Part shown: one piece after another, positions 11,001 to 22,024 of the stretch
How positions within the stretch are numbered: the stretch's first letter is position 1
Layout of the letters: every line of letters begins with the position of its first letter
Assembly (NCBI RefSeq): GCF_932294415.1
Contig: NC_065538.1
Span: 41,112,843 to 41,176,842 of the forward strand
Length of the DNA stretch: 64,000 bases
DNA from: Quercus robur
Taxonomy: Eukaryota > Streptophyta > Magnoliopsida > Fagales > Fagaceae
Reading direction: 5' to 3'
Translations under genes and position numbers: made by a program
The notes under the pieces: generated by a model
Told to the model about the DNA's origin: nothing
What the model saw: the letters and a program-made list of their open reading frames with translations, nothing else
Databases searched by the model: none

Positions 11001-13380
11001 TCGAAATCCCAAAGAGGTCCGGAAGCTTACTAGAATGACTGCTGCCTTGAACCGATTTATTTCTCGGTTAGCGGATAAGTGTAGACCCTTCTTCCTTTTA
11101 ATGAATATGTGGAAGGGATTTGAGTAGACCGAAGAGTGTGCTTTGGCTTTCCAACAACTTAAAGAATATCTATCTTGGCTACCTATCATGTCCAGTCCTG
11201 AGGTGGATGAGGTCCCGTTTGCTTATATCGTTGTAGCCCTTCATACTGTAAGTTTGGTGTTGATATGAGTTGACAGCGGCACACAACGGTCAGTTTATTA
11301 TGTGAGCAAGTCACTATATGAGGCCGAGGTTTGTTATCTACCATTGGAGAAAGCCATCTTGGCATTGGTGCATGCTACACGAAAGCTTCCCCATCACTTC
11401 CAAGCACATACAATTATTGTCCTGACTCAGCTTTTACTTAGGGCTATACTTCGAAGTGCTGATTACACGGAGAGGATTGCTAAATGGGGCACAGTTCTAG
11501 GGGCTTTTGACATCAAGTACATGCCTCGTATCTCTGTCAAAGGCCAGGTCCTCGCAGACCTAGTGGCCGAGCTCGCTAAACCCCCATTAGAAGAAGTAGC
11601 AGCGACACAGAATATGGATGGAAAATCAATTGACACAATCTCCCTGCAAGAACCTTTATTCTGGAAGGTATATGTTAATGGTGCAGTAAATCAAAGGGGC
11701 TCCGGAGTGGGGCTACTTCTGGTTTCTCCTGAACAAATCACCATTGAAAAGTCACTAAGACTGGGCTTCTCGGCTACAAATAATGAGGCTGAATATGAAG
11801 CTCTGTTGGAAGGAATGTCCATGGTTCAAAGAATGGGGGGAAAGGCAGTAAAGATGTTCTCATACTCAAGATTGGTTGTTGGCCAAGTGAAAGGCGAGTT
11901 AGAAGCAAGAGATGAGAGAATGCAAGGGTACTTAAGTCAAGTTAGGCATTTGTAATCAAGGTTTGAATCATTCAGCCTGCTACACGTCCCTAGAAGTGGA
12001 AGCACATATGTTGATTCCCTAGCCATGCTTGCAACCTCCTTGGCGTAGAGCTTACCTTGGGTTATCCTTATAGAAGACTTGTGCAAACCTACAGAGGTAA
12101 AGGGAAAGGTGGTCCATGTTCACCAAGTCAGAGTAAGGCTTAGCTGAATGGATCCCATAGTACTATTCTTGAGAGAGGACATCTTGTCGGAGGATAAATT
12201 AGAAGTTGACAAAGTATGGAGAAAGGCACCTCGTTTCTAGCTATTTGAGGACCAAAAATTGTACAAGCGCTCTTTTTCTAGGCCAAATCTACTCTACATT
12301 CACCCTAAGGCATCAGAGATACTCCTTGAGGAATTACATGAAGGGATTTGTGGAAGCCATACAGGAGACAGATTTTTGTCTCACATACCTATCACTCAGG
12401 GCTATTGGTGGTCAAATATGCAGAAAGAAGTGCAAGAATATATGAGGAAGTGTGATCAATGCCAAAGATTTGCACCAAATATAATCAACTAGGAGGAGTC
12501 CTTAACCCCCTATCCAGCCATTGGCCATTTGCTCAATGGGGCTTAGACATCGCTGGCCCTTTCCCTAAGGCAGCAGGGAATAAGAGATATTTGCTGGTCA
12601 GCACGGACTACTTCACCAAGTGGGTTGAAGCTGAGCCTTTGGCAAATATCAGGGATGTGGATGCCAAGAAATTTGTTTGGAAAAACATTGTCACACGATT
12701 CGGGGTCCCTCGTAACCTTATCTCAAACAATTACCTTTAATTTAACAGCAAATCTTTCAGGAGATATTGTTATGATCTTGGAATTATAAATAGGTATTCC
12801 ATTCTAGCTTATTCCCAAGGAAATGGACAAGCCGAGGTTGTTAACAAGGTCATAGTTAATGGATTCAAGAAGAGGTTGGATGATGCGAAGGGAAAGTGGG
12901 AAGAAAAGCTGTCACATGTCATCTGGACATATCAAACCACGCATTGTAAGTCAACTGAGGAGACCCCATTTTCAATGACTTATGGAGCTGAGGTTGTTAT
13001 TCCTTTAGAAACTGGCTTCCCAATGCTAAGGACCAGCTCATTCAATCCGAGCAGTAACAATGAGTTGCTAGAAAAGAGGTTAGACTTTATTGAATAAAGA
13101 AAAGAAAGTGCATTGGTTCAATTGGCATACTACCAACACAAACTCAAGCAAGGTTATGATGTTAATGTAAAGCTGAGGTCATTAGTGCTTGGTGACTTGG
13201 TGTTAGGGAAGGTTCTGGGTATTACAAAGAACCCGGTGTAGGGAAAGCTAGGGTCCAATTAGGAAGGACCATATCGCATCACCTCGGTGGCTAGTATAGG
13301 AGCATATTTTCTAGAAGAATTAGATGAGCATGTAATACCGCGCCTTTGGATTGTAAACAACCTGAAAAGGTATTATTATT
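8054..13380 (+). pseudogene. gag-pol region of the Tat-lineage Gypsy fossil
   Basis: Recognisable parts in order are: a gag domain (about 8500-9230, with the MKWFNGL and FKELTRVF regions); an aspartic protease region (about 9541-9900); reverse transcriptase (about 10250-11100, with MPFGLKN and SGKFLGYVVTHRGIE); a first RNase H (about 11280-11580); a second, archaeal-type RNase H (about 11655-11960, with the ATNNEAEYEALLEGM motif that marks the Tat lineage); and integrase (about 12290-13380, with a CxxC zinc part near 12450 and a core near 12540-13050). No chromodomain is apparent. The region is broken in many places and makes no protein as it stands. Confidence 0.88.
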
Positions 13381-13996
13381 AATAAATGTGTCTTTTGTAA
13401 ATATGTTCATTTGTTGTATAAAAGCATTGTACTTCTTATTATTCATTCTGTCTAAGTATTAAACAGAACCTTAATCATGTTTGGCTTCTCAGACCACATG
13501 CTTTGGCCAAATTAATACTTGTTGGCATCTTTGTATAAGTGTTTAAACAGAACCTTAATCATGTCTGGCTCCTCAAACCAAATGCTTTGGGGAAATTAAC
13601 ACTCTATGATATCTATTTGATTCTCACTAAGTGTCAAGACAAACCTAAGATCATAACCAACTCCCCAAATTGGTAGCTCTGAGTAAGTTAATATTCTTAA
13701 TTATTTATCTAAGTGTTGAGCAGAGTGAAGAATATCTCTCCCTTTTTATTCTTCACAAAGTTTATTACTTATCCTTATTAGATTTAGCTTTCATTGTTAG
13801 TACTTAGTCAAATTACTTACATTGGTAGTAGAACATTGTTGTTAGTTTTTGTTAAAGCTAGAGTGGCAACAGTTCAAGTTTATTTACAATAGTAATAAGC
13901 TTCAAAGCATATAAAGTAAAGGTGCAAGAGATAAGAGGAAAAGCATTTTCATTAAATAAAGAGGAGTACATTATATTCAGTGACAGAGTGTCACTA

Positions 13997-14031
<35 letters not shown>

Positions 14032-14049
14032 ACAAGAAAATCCTAAGTG
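13381..14049. other. Spacer between integrase and antisense gene of the Gypsy fossil
   Basis: This non-coding internal region has short imperfect repeats (AAACAGAACCTTAATCATGT at about 13463 and, with changes, 13544) and a 31-base poly(A) run at about 13999-14029. No coding sequence is supported. Confidence 0.55.
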
Positions 14050-16549
14050 CTAAGCCTTGGCCTTGGGAGCAGGAGGGTCTTCTTTCTGCCTCGACTGAGA
14101 AGTAGGAGCGTCCTTGGCCTTAGGATCAGCTTCTTTAGTCTTGGCCTCTGCTTCCTTCACCTTAGCTGCAGCTTCCTTGTCCTTGGTAGCGTTCTTGGCT
14201 TCTGAGGAGGGCTTTTTCTCCTTTTCCTTACCCTTGTCTTTGTCCCCCTCAGCCCCCTAGCCTTGATCACCAGTTTGGTTAGATCCCTTCAAAACCTCCG
14301 GGAGAGGGAGAGTAGCTTGGATAGTTAGGGGCTGCTCAGAAGTCTCTGGAGCAAGGGCAGAGGGAGAGGGGATGGCATTTGGGACTTCACGGATATCTGG
14401 GTGATAATATACGCTTCTAGACTACCTCCAAACAGAGTCTACAGGGACTCTTGCAACACTAAGAGCCTTATCCCATGTCACATTGTAGTAATCCCTGCAT
14501 ACCTCTAAAAGCTCCTCAGCTAGCCTAACTTGCATTTCCTCCATGCCGAGTAGATAGGATGCTTGCTTCTCAGCCTCGGTTGCTTCCTTGGCTAGTTGAC
14601 CCGCCTCCTTGGCCTTTTGCAACTCAACCTTAAGATCTATGACCAACTGCCTTTAGGTGGCCAGGTCTATCTTGGTCAGGTGTAGCTTTTGACGCTGATC
14701 CTCGGCTTGCCTCTCCACGGTCTTTAAACCTGTTTCGGTACTCAGGCGAGCCTTGTCCGCTTCCTTCAGCTTCTTGAACAACTCTACCTTTTCTTGTTTG
14801 AGGGCCTCCAAGGACTTCTCAACATCGGCACGGGAGAGGGCCTCAGCGTTGGCCTCATTACTGGCATTGCGAACCCACTCCTCGGCCACAAAAACTGGTT
14901 GAGCAACCTGCCCAAAGACAATGGAAGAATCACATGAATAAAAAAGTAGGGAAAGAACGAAAATACAACTTAACATTTAACTTCAAGGATGTGATAGATT
15001 GCTTACCATAGTGAGGTACCTTTTTAGAGATAGGAAGAGATCGTTTTGCTTGAAGGGCCTGTAAGCCTCCATGTCTCTAGGGAGTATAAGAGGCTGCTCT
15101 AGGGCTTCAGCAATATAGCCTGCACGCCCCTTTTGGAAGTCCCTGACTGAGGCATTCCAAGGGATGATAGTCCCATCCACCTCCAACCGAGGAGACCAAG
15201 TGCATTGCAGAAGGTGCACATCAGCCTTAGTTTGCTCCTCTCAGCTGTCCACAAAGGTGGACCTCTTGTCCTAAGGGTCTTTGGCCACCTTCTGTTGTTT
15301 AATCCCTTTTTGAGGGCCTACCTCCCCTTCTTCAAGCTTCTGAATCGGCCTTTTCTTCTTTAGATCAGGAATGGCTTTCAGCTCGAGGTCGATAGGGAGT
15401 GGAAGAGGAGGAGGGGGAAGAGTAGGAGGAACTTGGGACTTCTTGTGAAGTTGTTCCCTTGTTCCTTGTAGCCATGAGGTCTCTCAGGCTTTTGTTCCCC
15501 CGGTTCAATGCCATCTTGTCCTCCTCTTCTTCGGAGGTGCTGTTTGGATGAGCAATTACCAAGGTAGGGAAGTGAACACCTGAGTGCCTATCAGCCTCCT
15601 CCTCGGCGTCTAAAATGTTAACTACAGGAGCCTTTTGAATCTCCCCTTCTTCAAAATGAAATTTGTCTATCTCCTCCACGAGTGATAAACGAGAAGAGGT
15701 GACTTCCTCCCTCGGCATTACTGCTGCCTCAGGCAAAACCTGTTGAAGTGGTAACACAACAAGTGGAAGGTCTCTCCGAGCCAAAAAGCCAGGCATCAAA
15801 ATGTCTATATGGGCTAATCGGGTGTCACCAGCTCTTATTGCCTGACCCGCCTCCTGGAAGATTCTAGATAGAGGCTCGTAGTGAAGTACTAAGTGAGCGG
15901 CTCATAGCTGCCTATCCTCACTGATAAAGACCTCGGACCTCAGCAAATAGTTGAGAGCCAGAACGTTGACCAGGCTGAGTCTTAAAGCGACGTGCCTTTT
16001 ATCTGTAAAAAGGTCCGAGGAGGAAATCATGGTCAGACCAATGAAAATTACCATCAAAATAAGATGAAGTGTTAAAAGTGAAAGGGGATAAAACTAAAAG
16101 TGCTAAATCCCCTACCAAAGGGACTAATCCTAAGGTACCCCACCTGGCTCTCTTACCCGAGTTGGGCAGTGAAGACCATCATTCCACTCTCCGGAGACAA
16201 TCAGGTAGTCATCCTTCATGCCTTTGTTAGACTTAGGAAGGCACGATATCAGTCTGATGATGTCGGATCGAGACTTGAGATAGTATCCCGCGCCGGCAAG
16301 TTTGTGGCAATTGTACATGTAAACTACATCATGCCACGTGAGCCCCAAGCCCATCTGCTCGTTGAAAGCATCTACGCAACCCAAGATCCTAAATAGGTTA
16401 GGGGCGCATTGATGGGGAGTCAGTTTGTGGTTAATTAGGTAATCCCTAGTTACCCTACTCATGGGAAGTGTCATTCCTCCCTCTATGAAAGCGATCATAG
16501 GAATGATGACTTCACCCACTTCTCTATTGGTAAGAATGGTCTGGGGCAC
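14050..16549 (-). pseudogene. Antisense extra gene of the Tat-lineage Gypsy fossil
   Basis: Between integrase and the 3' LTR, coding-like sequence lies on the strand opposite to gag-pol. Its N-terminal part (about 16130-16549) reads like the plant putative gypsy-type transposon domain (motifs GGMTLPMSRVTRDYL, APNLFRILG). A charged, serine/acidic-rich part (about 15365-15799) follows, then a lysine/glutamate-rich coiled-coil-like part (about 14420-14976). A lysine/alanine-rich tail ends PPAPKAKA and a stop at 14050-14052. Extra antisense ORFs at this place are known in Tat-lineage elements such as Grande. Its function is unknown. This copy is broken in several places. Confidence 0.7.
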
Positions 16550-17193
16550 AATATTGCAGGGCTACTTCCTACAGAATGTAGTACCTAGCCCTAAATCCCT
16601 CCATACGGGCCAGAGAGTCTACTAAGTGCTTGAATCTACCTATCTAAGCAAACGCAGATGACACAAAGGAAGTTTTCTAAAAAAAAAAGAAGGCCAAGGA
16701 GAAAAAGAAAGTTTAAAGAGATAGATACTTACGAAAGCGAGTGAGTGTATTAAACCCTGAACCTTTAGAAGAATCTTTTGGAAATTTTCTTAAGGAAAAG
16801 AATGAGGGAAACTTAGGAGGGTAGAGAGTTTAGTGAGTTGAAGTGCTTGAGATCTCTAGAGAACTTGAAAATTCGTAGACTAAGGGGAAGATGATTTCCC
16901 TTAAGGCTTTATATAGAGGACGAGATTGAGTGGGAGTTATCCCGCTCAAAACCTCCGGAGAAATATCAGCCATTGGATTAGCACCTCACCATTGGATGTA
17001 GGGAACATAACGCTGCCTAGAGTAATTAATGATGCCTTGCGGGCTCCGAAACTTCAGTGGCAATGATGGGGCGTGCAAAACGACACTCCCACGTGTGCCA
17101 ATCAAAGGGCAAAATAATATTAGTGCACTAAAAATTAAAACCCCACTTTTCTCCTTGGATGAAAGGGAAAAAACCGGAGTTTTAAGGGGCTAT

Positions 17194-17964
17194 TATAGGG
17201 TTAAGGGCCCAAATCATATATTGGGCCTTGACTGAAAGCATGAGTGGTTCGAGGAGGAACAAATGGTAATGAATGGTTCAGGCTCAGGATTTAATGAGTA
17301 AGATACAAATGGGAAGGTGGTTTGAGGAGGAATAACTCCTCGGATACGATAAGTACAGCTCAAATATGTATTTTAACAATCAGGATGACCTTCCAAGAAA
17401 CTCCATTGATAAGGACGTGCATCATGAACATACGAAAAGGAGGGGAACTCAAAAATATCTAAGGGAAAATTGCTACCACCGCATTGAATGCATTGCAGCT
17501 ACTTTTCTGGTCGCATTTATGTGGAGAAAACCCCTAAACAATGCTGCCTTGGCTACCACAACTTACGGAAAGCCAAAAAGGGTGTCTGATGGGACAGGTA
17601 CTCAAGTAAGGGCTCAGATGACCAACAAGTGTAGGATCAAGATGGTCCAAAGGGAACTATATAATATAAGAGACCTTCCTTGAGGAGAGAATCGGAAAAA
17701 TAGAGAAAGAATACTGTAGCAATCAAAATTGTACTTGTACTCAATCGCTATTGATCTATATGGAAAACTTCCCTCCTCGAACATGGAATTCATTCATCTT
17801 TATGTTCCTTGTTTTTGCTTGGTCATCCTCTAAACCCATACTAACCGTTGTCAAATTCATTAGAGTCTAGTTCTTTGACACACTTTCTACAAATTTATTG
17901 TACTGGGTTCACTAGGCCAATATCCTATACATCTTGGACTTAGGTTGCAAAACGTGCCCTTACA
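17194..17964 (+). repeat. 3' LTR of the Tat-lineage Gypsy fossil
   Basis: It is 771 bases, aligned without gaps to the 5' LTR at about 90% identity by hand count, and is followed by the ATTAT target duplication at 17965-17969. Confidence 0.92.
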
Positions 17965-17969
17965 ATTAT

Positions 17970-18430
17970 ATTTTTTATAATTTAAGTTTTGTAATTTTGA
18001 AAAATATTCTTGAAACCGTCACCGGCCATTAAAATTGTAACTAGCTTCATTTTAAATTTAACATGAGATTCTCACATTTTTTTTACTTCATTAAAAAAGA
18101 AAAGCAAAAATTAAAATTAAAAATAAATTAATATAACCAATTAAGCTTGCACTTTATTTAAACCTCAGAAATATATTCCACTTTTTTTTTTTTTTTCTAA
18201 TCTAAAATACAAAAGAAACCTTTTTTTAATAGAAAAAAAAGTAATAAATAATTTGTCGGTCCAATACATGTTTATATTAATATTATCGACATTCTATCCA
18301 TTACCCAAACCCTAGCCTAACTTGCTATTTCAATTCGGCTACGTTTTCCTTGCACATATTTTTAGTTTTTCATTTTACGAGTCGGCAAGTTTCATTCTCC
18401 AAATAAGAGTTGGAGAGTTTTCTTCCAAGA
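17970..18430. other. Upstream region of the PP2C gene
   Basis: AT-rich sequence with a poly(T) run (about 18183-18196), and no coding sequence. It is the only space between the Gypsy 3' LTR and the PP2C gene, so the LTR sits about 600 bases upstream of that start codon. Confidence 0.5.
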
Positions 18431-18458
18431 TATATATATATATATATATATTTATATT
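18430..18458 (+). promoter_or_regulatory. TA-repeat, candidate TATA region of the PP2C gene
   Basis: A (TA)n run followed by TTTATATTA lies about 105-130 bases before the ATG at 18560. The position suits a TATA element, and CT-rich sequence follows as in many plant 5' leaders. No experimental start site is known. Confidence 0.4.
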
Positions 18459-18559
18459 AAGCTCTGCTTCCATCCCTACTCCTTCTACACATCTCTTTAA
18501 TTTCTGCGCTAGCTCTCTGTGCTTTTTTTTCTTTTTTCGTTTAATTTGCTGGGTCCACG

Positions 18560-19384
18560 ATGATCATCAAGAGAAGAAGACTTGACGGAGAACTGGAAGC
18601 AACTACTGTGTTGCGTGAACGAGGCCCGGCCAAGATGAAGATGAGTTGTGGAGCGTTATACTTACCCAAAGACGACGAGGATAAGCCATTGGGCGAAGAT
18701 GCACACTTCATCTGTGCAGAGAAGCAGACCATTGGTGTCGCTGATGGTGTGGGCGGCTGGGCCAAAAAAGGCGTGGACGCCGGAGAATACGCACGTCAAC
18801 TCATGAAAAACGCTGAGATCGCCAGCCAAAAAGAACCCAATGGAGAAGTGCAACTAAAAAGGGTTTTGGGAACGGCTTTCTTGAACACCGAGGCTCAGGG
18901 TTCATCCACGGCTTGCATTGTGACTCTCAAGCAGGATTATTATCTACATGCTATTTGTGTCGGTGACAGTGGGTTTATGATATTCAGGGACAAGAAGTTT
19001 GTGTACAAATCGCCCATACAACAACGTTGTTTTAATTGTCCGCGTCAGTTGGGAAATAGCAATAAAAGTGATAAGCCATGTTCGGCTATTGAAATAAAAG
19101 TAGGGGTTGTACCAGGAGATATCATAGTTCTCGGCACCGATGGGCTTTTAAATAATATGTTCCCTGCGGAAATCGAGGATGTTATCAAGAAAACAACTTT
19201 AGAAGAAGGTGTAAATCCAGAGAAGTTGGCTTTGACTATTGCAGATTTGGCATTGTATAACTCGTTCGATAGATTTTTCTATAGCCCATATGCAAGAGCC
19301 GCTCGAAAAGCAGGAAAGGAGCACAGCGGAGGAAAGATTGATGATATTACTGTCATTGTTGCCCATATTTTGCCATATGTCTAA
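18560..19384 (+). CDS. PP2C-type (PPM) serine/threonine phosphatase, single exon
   Basis: The intact frame of 274 residues encodes a metal-dependent PPM/PP2C phosphatase of the plant PP2C55/PP2C80 and PPTC7-like branch, which removes phosphate from serine/threonine using Mn/Mg ions. Motifs in order: GEDAHF (45-50), VADGVGGW (60-67), GSSTACIVTL (114-123), VGDSGFM (134-140), SPIQQ...QLG (151-164), VPGDIIVLGTDGL (184-196) and GGKIDDITVIVA (257-268). Asp47, Asp62, Asp194 and Asp261/262 are the likely metal ligands. No clear transit peptide precedes the domain: the N-terminus is short and basic (MIIKRRRLDG), unlike longer organelle-targeted relatives. The ATG at 18560 is the first in frame. It is uninterrupted while many relatives have introns, and an A-rich tract follows the stop, so an old retrocopy is possible. 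A fairly recent intact paralogue is equally likely. Confidence 0.88.
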   Translation: MIIKRRRLDGELEATTVLRERGPAKMKMSCGALYLPKDDEDKPLGEDAHFICAEKQTIGVADGVGGWAKKGVDAGEYARQLMKNAEIASQKEPNGEVQLKRVLGTAFLNTEAQGSSTACIVTLKQDYYLHAICVGDSGFMIFRDKKFVYKSPIQQRCFNCPRQLGNSNKSDKPCSAIEIKVGVVPGDIIVLGTDGLLNNMFPAEIEDVIKKTTLEEGVNPEKLALTIADLALYNSFDRFFYSPYARAARKAGKEHSGGKIDDITVIVAHILPYV

Positions 19385-19889
19385 TTCAGGTGTTTTTCTA
19401 TTCATCCACAGAAAAAAATAAAAATAAAAATAAAAAGTTTATTAGGTGTTGTGTTAGATTTTACCTTTTAAAAAAAAAAAATTTATTGTATAGAAAATTT
19501 TCTGAATTGAAACAGTCCCTGTGTATACAGTTGGTTTTGTGCAAAACATGTGAAAGATTAATTGTTACATTTATGCTTGATATTGTTCTTATGTATTACT
19601 ACTCTCTTTGTTCTTCTATCTAATGATGTCATGAGCCTTTTGGCTCTAATCTTTGCTTTTTTTTTTTTTTTTTTAATCATCAATAATTCATCCAAAAAAA
19701 ACGAAAAAGAAAGCTTAATGTTATTTATATTCCGGCCATCATATGTTGTTCTCAATTACATTTTTTTTTTAATCATTTGAATAAGACTGCGTGACTGGGA
19801 ATTAATAAAATTTCTCCACTTATGAAAAGCTAGGCTTGATGGATATAAGGAAAGGAACCACTACACTATATTCTTTTTGGTTTTTCTTC
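19385..19889. other. 3' flank of the PP2C gene
   Basis: An A-rich tract with several AATAAA-like words (about 19411-19438) follows the stop by about 30 bases and could be the polyadenylation region or an old retrocopy tail. The rest is AT-rich with a poly(T) run near 19656-19674, and no gene. Confidence 0.45.
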
Positions 19890-19903
19890 ACGTCTCAGAT
19901 GTT

Positions 19904-20064
19904 TTTTTTTTTTTTTTATACAAGATAGAATTTCTACTCTAGTCTAATCTAAGTGTATATGTGTGTGAAACTCCCTCCTGGAGACTTGAACCCCGGCCCT
20001 TACCTCCCACACCTCACAAGCATTTATACTTGTGGAGTGATCACTGCACCAAGAGTGTGCGGTG
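19904..20064 (-). mobile_element. tRNA-type SINE, minus strand, 14-base target duplication
   Basis: The direct repeat ACGTCTCAGATGTT flanks it at 19890-19903 and 20065-20078. The plus strand starts with poly(T), the A tail of a minus-strand insert. The complement of GACTTGAACCCCGG (about 19984-19997) gives a good box B, and the complement near 20045-20062 a plausible box A. The duplication is perfect, so the insertion is not very old. It belongs to a different family from the SINE at 4397-4578. Confidence 0.85.
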
Positions 20065-20078
20065 ACGTCTCAGATGTT

Positions 20079-20753
20079 AAAAACATGGTTTTGTATCTTG
20101 TACAAATCAATATACCAGAAGCAACATAAGAATCTATTTTATTCATAAGAAATAACATACAACATTGAATTCTAAAACAAATAATAGAACACATACCATG
20201 ATGTAGTTATTCTTAAAACAAACTTAAAATATGATCTTGAGAAGTCTTTCAATTTTTACCTCAATTCTACATGGTATCTAAGATGTGTGGTCTTTCAATC
20301 AGTTCAAGATGTAGGTAGTTTTTTTTTTTTTTTTGGGGTTATGGAAAGTGTGTTATAGAGAAAACAGTTTTCTCTAATTTTAATTATATGTTCATTTAAT
20401 TAACTACTTAGACAATCATTTTATTTAATAACTCCTTATTAAATAATAGGCTAAATGCAAATTATATACTTTAAGTTGGACTAAAATTCATTTTAATCTT
20501 CTAACTTTATTTTAGTTCAATCGAGTCCTCTAAGTTTCAAATTTATTAAATTCAAGCCTTTCGTCCAATTCCATTAAAAAAAATTGCAATTAAGTATGCA
20601 ATTAACTAATGAAAAAAAATTTGAAAAAACATTCTCACATAAAAAATCGATAAAATATTTTAATTAATTTTATAGATTTTTTCATCTGGCTTGAGATTGG
20701 ACCAAAGTGGCAAATAAGGCTCTAGCTTCAATGGTTTTCGGGCTTTCTATCAA
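20079..20753. other. Gene-free stretch with a dispersed repeat
   Basis: About 20450-20690 resembles sequence at 40720-40990 and about 57480-57710 (blocks such as AATTCATTTTA, TTTCAAATTTATT and AGTATGCAATTAACTAATGA), so a dispersed low-copy repeat is present. No gene is seen. Confidence 0.5.
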
Positions 20754-20761
20754 CTTTTGAC

Positions 20762-21714
20762 CATGGTTTTTAAACCTAGACCGGACTGTACGGTCCGATC
20801 GGGTTAACCATGAACCGTTCATGAAAACGGTTTTTTATATACAAGAACCGGGCATGTAAACAATATGAGAGAACCGCTTGAATCGAGGTCTAACCTGAAA
20901 AACCGTTCAAACCGTAAGCCAGTTCAATTGTATGTCTGTGCAGAAATTTGCTTTCTGATCTGAAATTTTGGCATGGATCTGAAGTGAGAAAAAAAATAAT
21001 AAAAAGAGAAAATGATGAAGAAGATCCGAAAATGAAGCAAAAAATATAAGAAGCATTAATGGTATGGTGAGATTTAAAAAAGAAGAAGAAGAAGAAGATG
21101 ATGATGATGAGACGAGTCACAGACGCGAGGAGAAAGATGGAGATGAGAGTAAGAGCTGGTGCTGGGAAACTGTGTAAAGGAAGTAAAGCATCACAAAAGG
21201 AGATTTATCTCTTCACATTATTGTGAAGAGATAAATCTGAAATGACGTGGGTGGGTGGGTAGGTGGGAGTCAAAATATAGTAAGGAGATTAAAATTGAAA
21301 ATGGGTTTTTAAAAATGCAAATAGTCAAATACCCCATGGTATTTTTGATGAACGTCAATTACCCCATTGTACTAGTAAAAGAGAGATTTTTTTTTTTTTT
21401 TTTTTTAATCTCATCATCTCTACTCTTATTTGGATTTTTTAAAACATTATAGGTAATTCATTAATTTATGTCATTTAGGTATAATAAGAATAAGTAATAA
21501 TCTTTTATTTGAAAGTTTGTATCAATTTTTAAAAATATTTTAGTCAAATTTGCTAATATTTACAAATTTAATATCTTTATAATTATTTAATTTAATTATT
21601 AAATTAATTATGACATCTTCACGGTTCGACCTCAGTCGAACATCGGTTGAACCTTTAAAACCTTGAACCTCTCCCTTTAACGGTTTTTTGAACAGTCCAG
21701 GTTTGAAAACCATG
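20762..21714. mobile_element. Non-autonomous hAT-like DNA transposon, 953 bases
   Basis: It starts CATGGTTTTTAAACC and ends with the matching inverted sequence GGTTTGAAAACCATG. The 8-base direct repeat CTTTTGAC flanks it perfectly (20754-20761, 21715-21722). Eight-base duplications point to hAT. Arms are imperfect beyond the first 25 bases, but both hold AACCGTT/AACGGTT-type words. No transposase frame is seen. Inside are an AAGAAG/ATG microsatellite (about 21076-21111) and a perfect hairpin (21201-21238). Confidence 0.75.
21201..21238. repeat. Perfect 17-bp hairpin
   Basis: Arms 21201-21217 and 21222-21238 are exact reverse complements with a 4-base loop (TTAT), inside the hAT-like element. 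Confidence 0.85.
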
Positions 21715-22024
21715 CTTTTGACAAGTCCAAAGTTACTATTAATTATATAATAAGTAATACTATGAAAATATATTTGCATTCTAGGCTTAATTAATAAATT
21801 ATATCTCAATACTATTATAATATCATAAAACAACTGTCACTTTGTAAATCACTATTTTAATCCTTGGGTCTCTGGTTTAATATTTCAATTATTCCCATAT
21901 TTTATGAAATTTAATTTTATTAAAAATATAACCTTTAGTAACTCTTTACTAAAGTGGTCAGGCCTAACACTTTGAATAATTAATTCCCATTTAGAGTCTG
22001 TTTGACTTTGGCCTTTAATATTTA

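Larger units (their letters stand above)
7227..17964 (+). mobile_element. Ty3/Gypsy LTR retrotransposon, Tat lineage (fossil, whole structure, broken)
   Basis: The element has both LTRs of 771 bases (7227-7997 and 17194-17964) and a perfect 5-base target duplication ATTAT (7222-7226, 17965-17969). A primer-binding site complementary to tRNA-Asp lies at 8000-8017 (TGGCGCC... GGGGA), and a polypurine tract lies just before the 3' LTR (about 17176-17190). The order gag, protease, reverse transcriptase, RNase H, second (archaeal-type) RNase H, integrase identifies Ty3/Gypsy of the Tat lineage. An extra antisense gene fills 14050-16549. A hand count gives about 77 differences between the LTRs (near 10%), so it is an old insertion, likely several million years or more depending on the rate used. 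The coding region is broken by at least ten interruptions. Confidence 0.93.
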
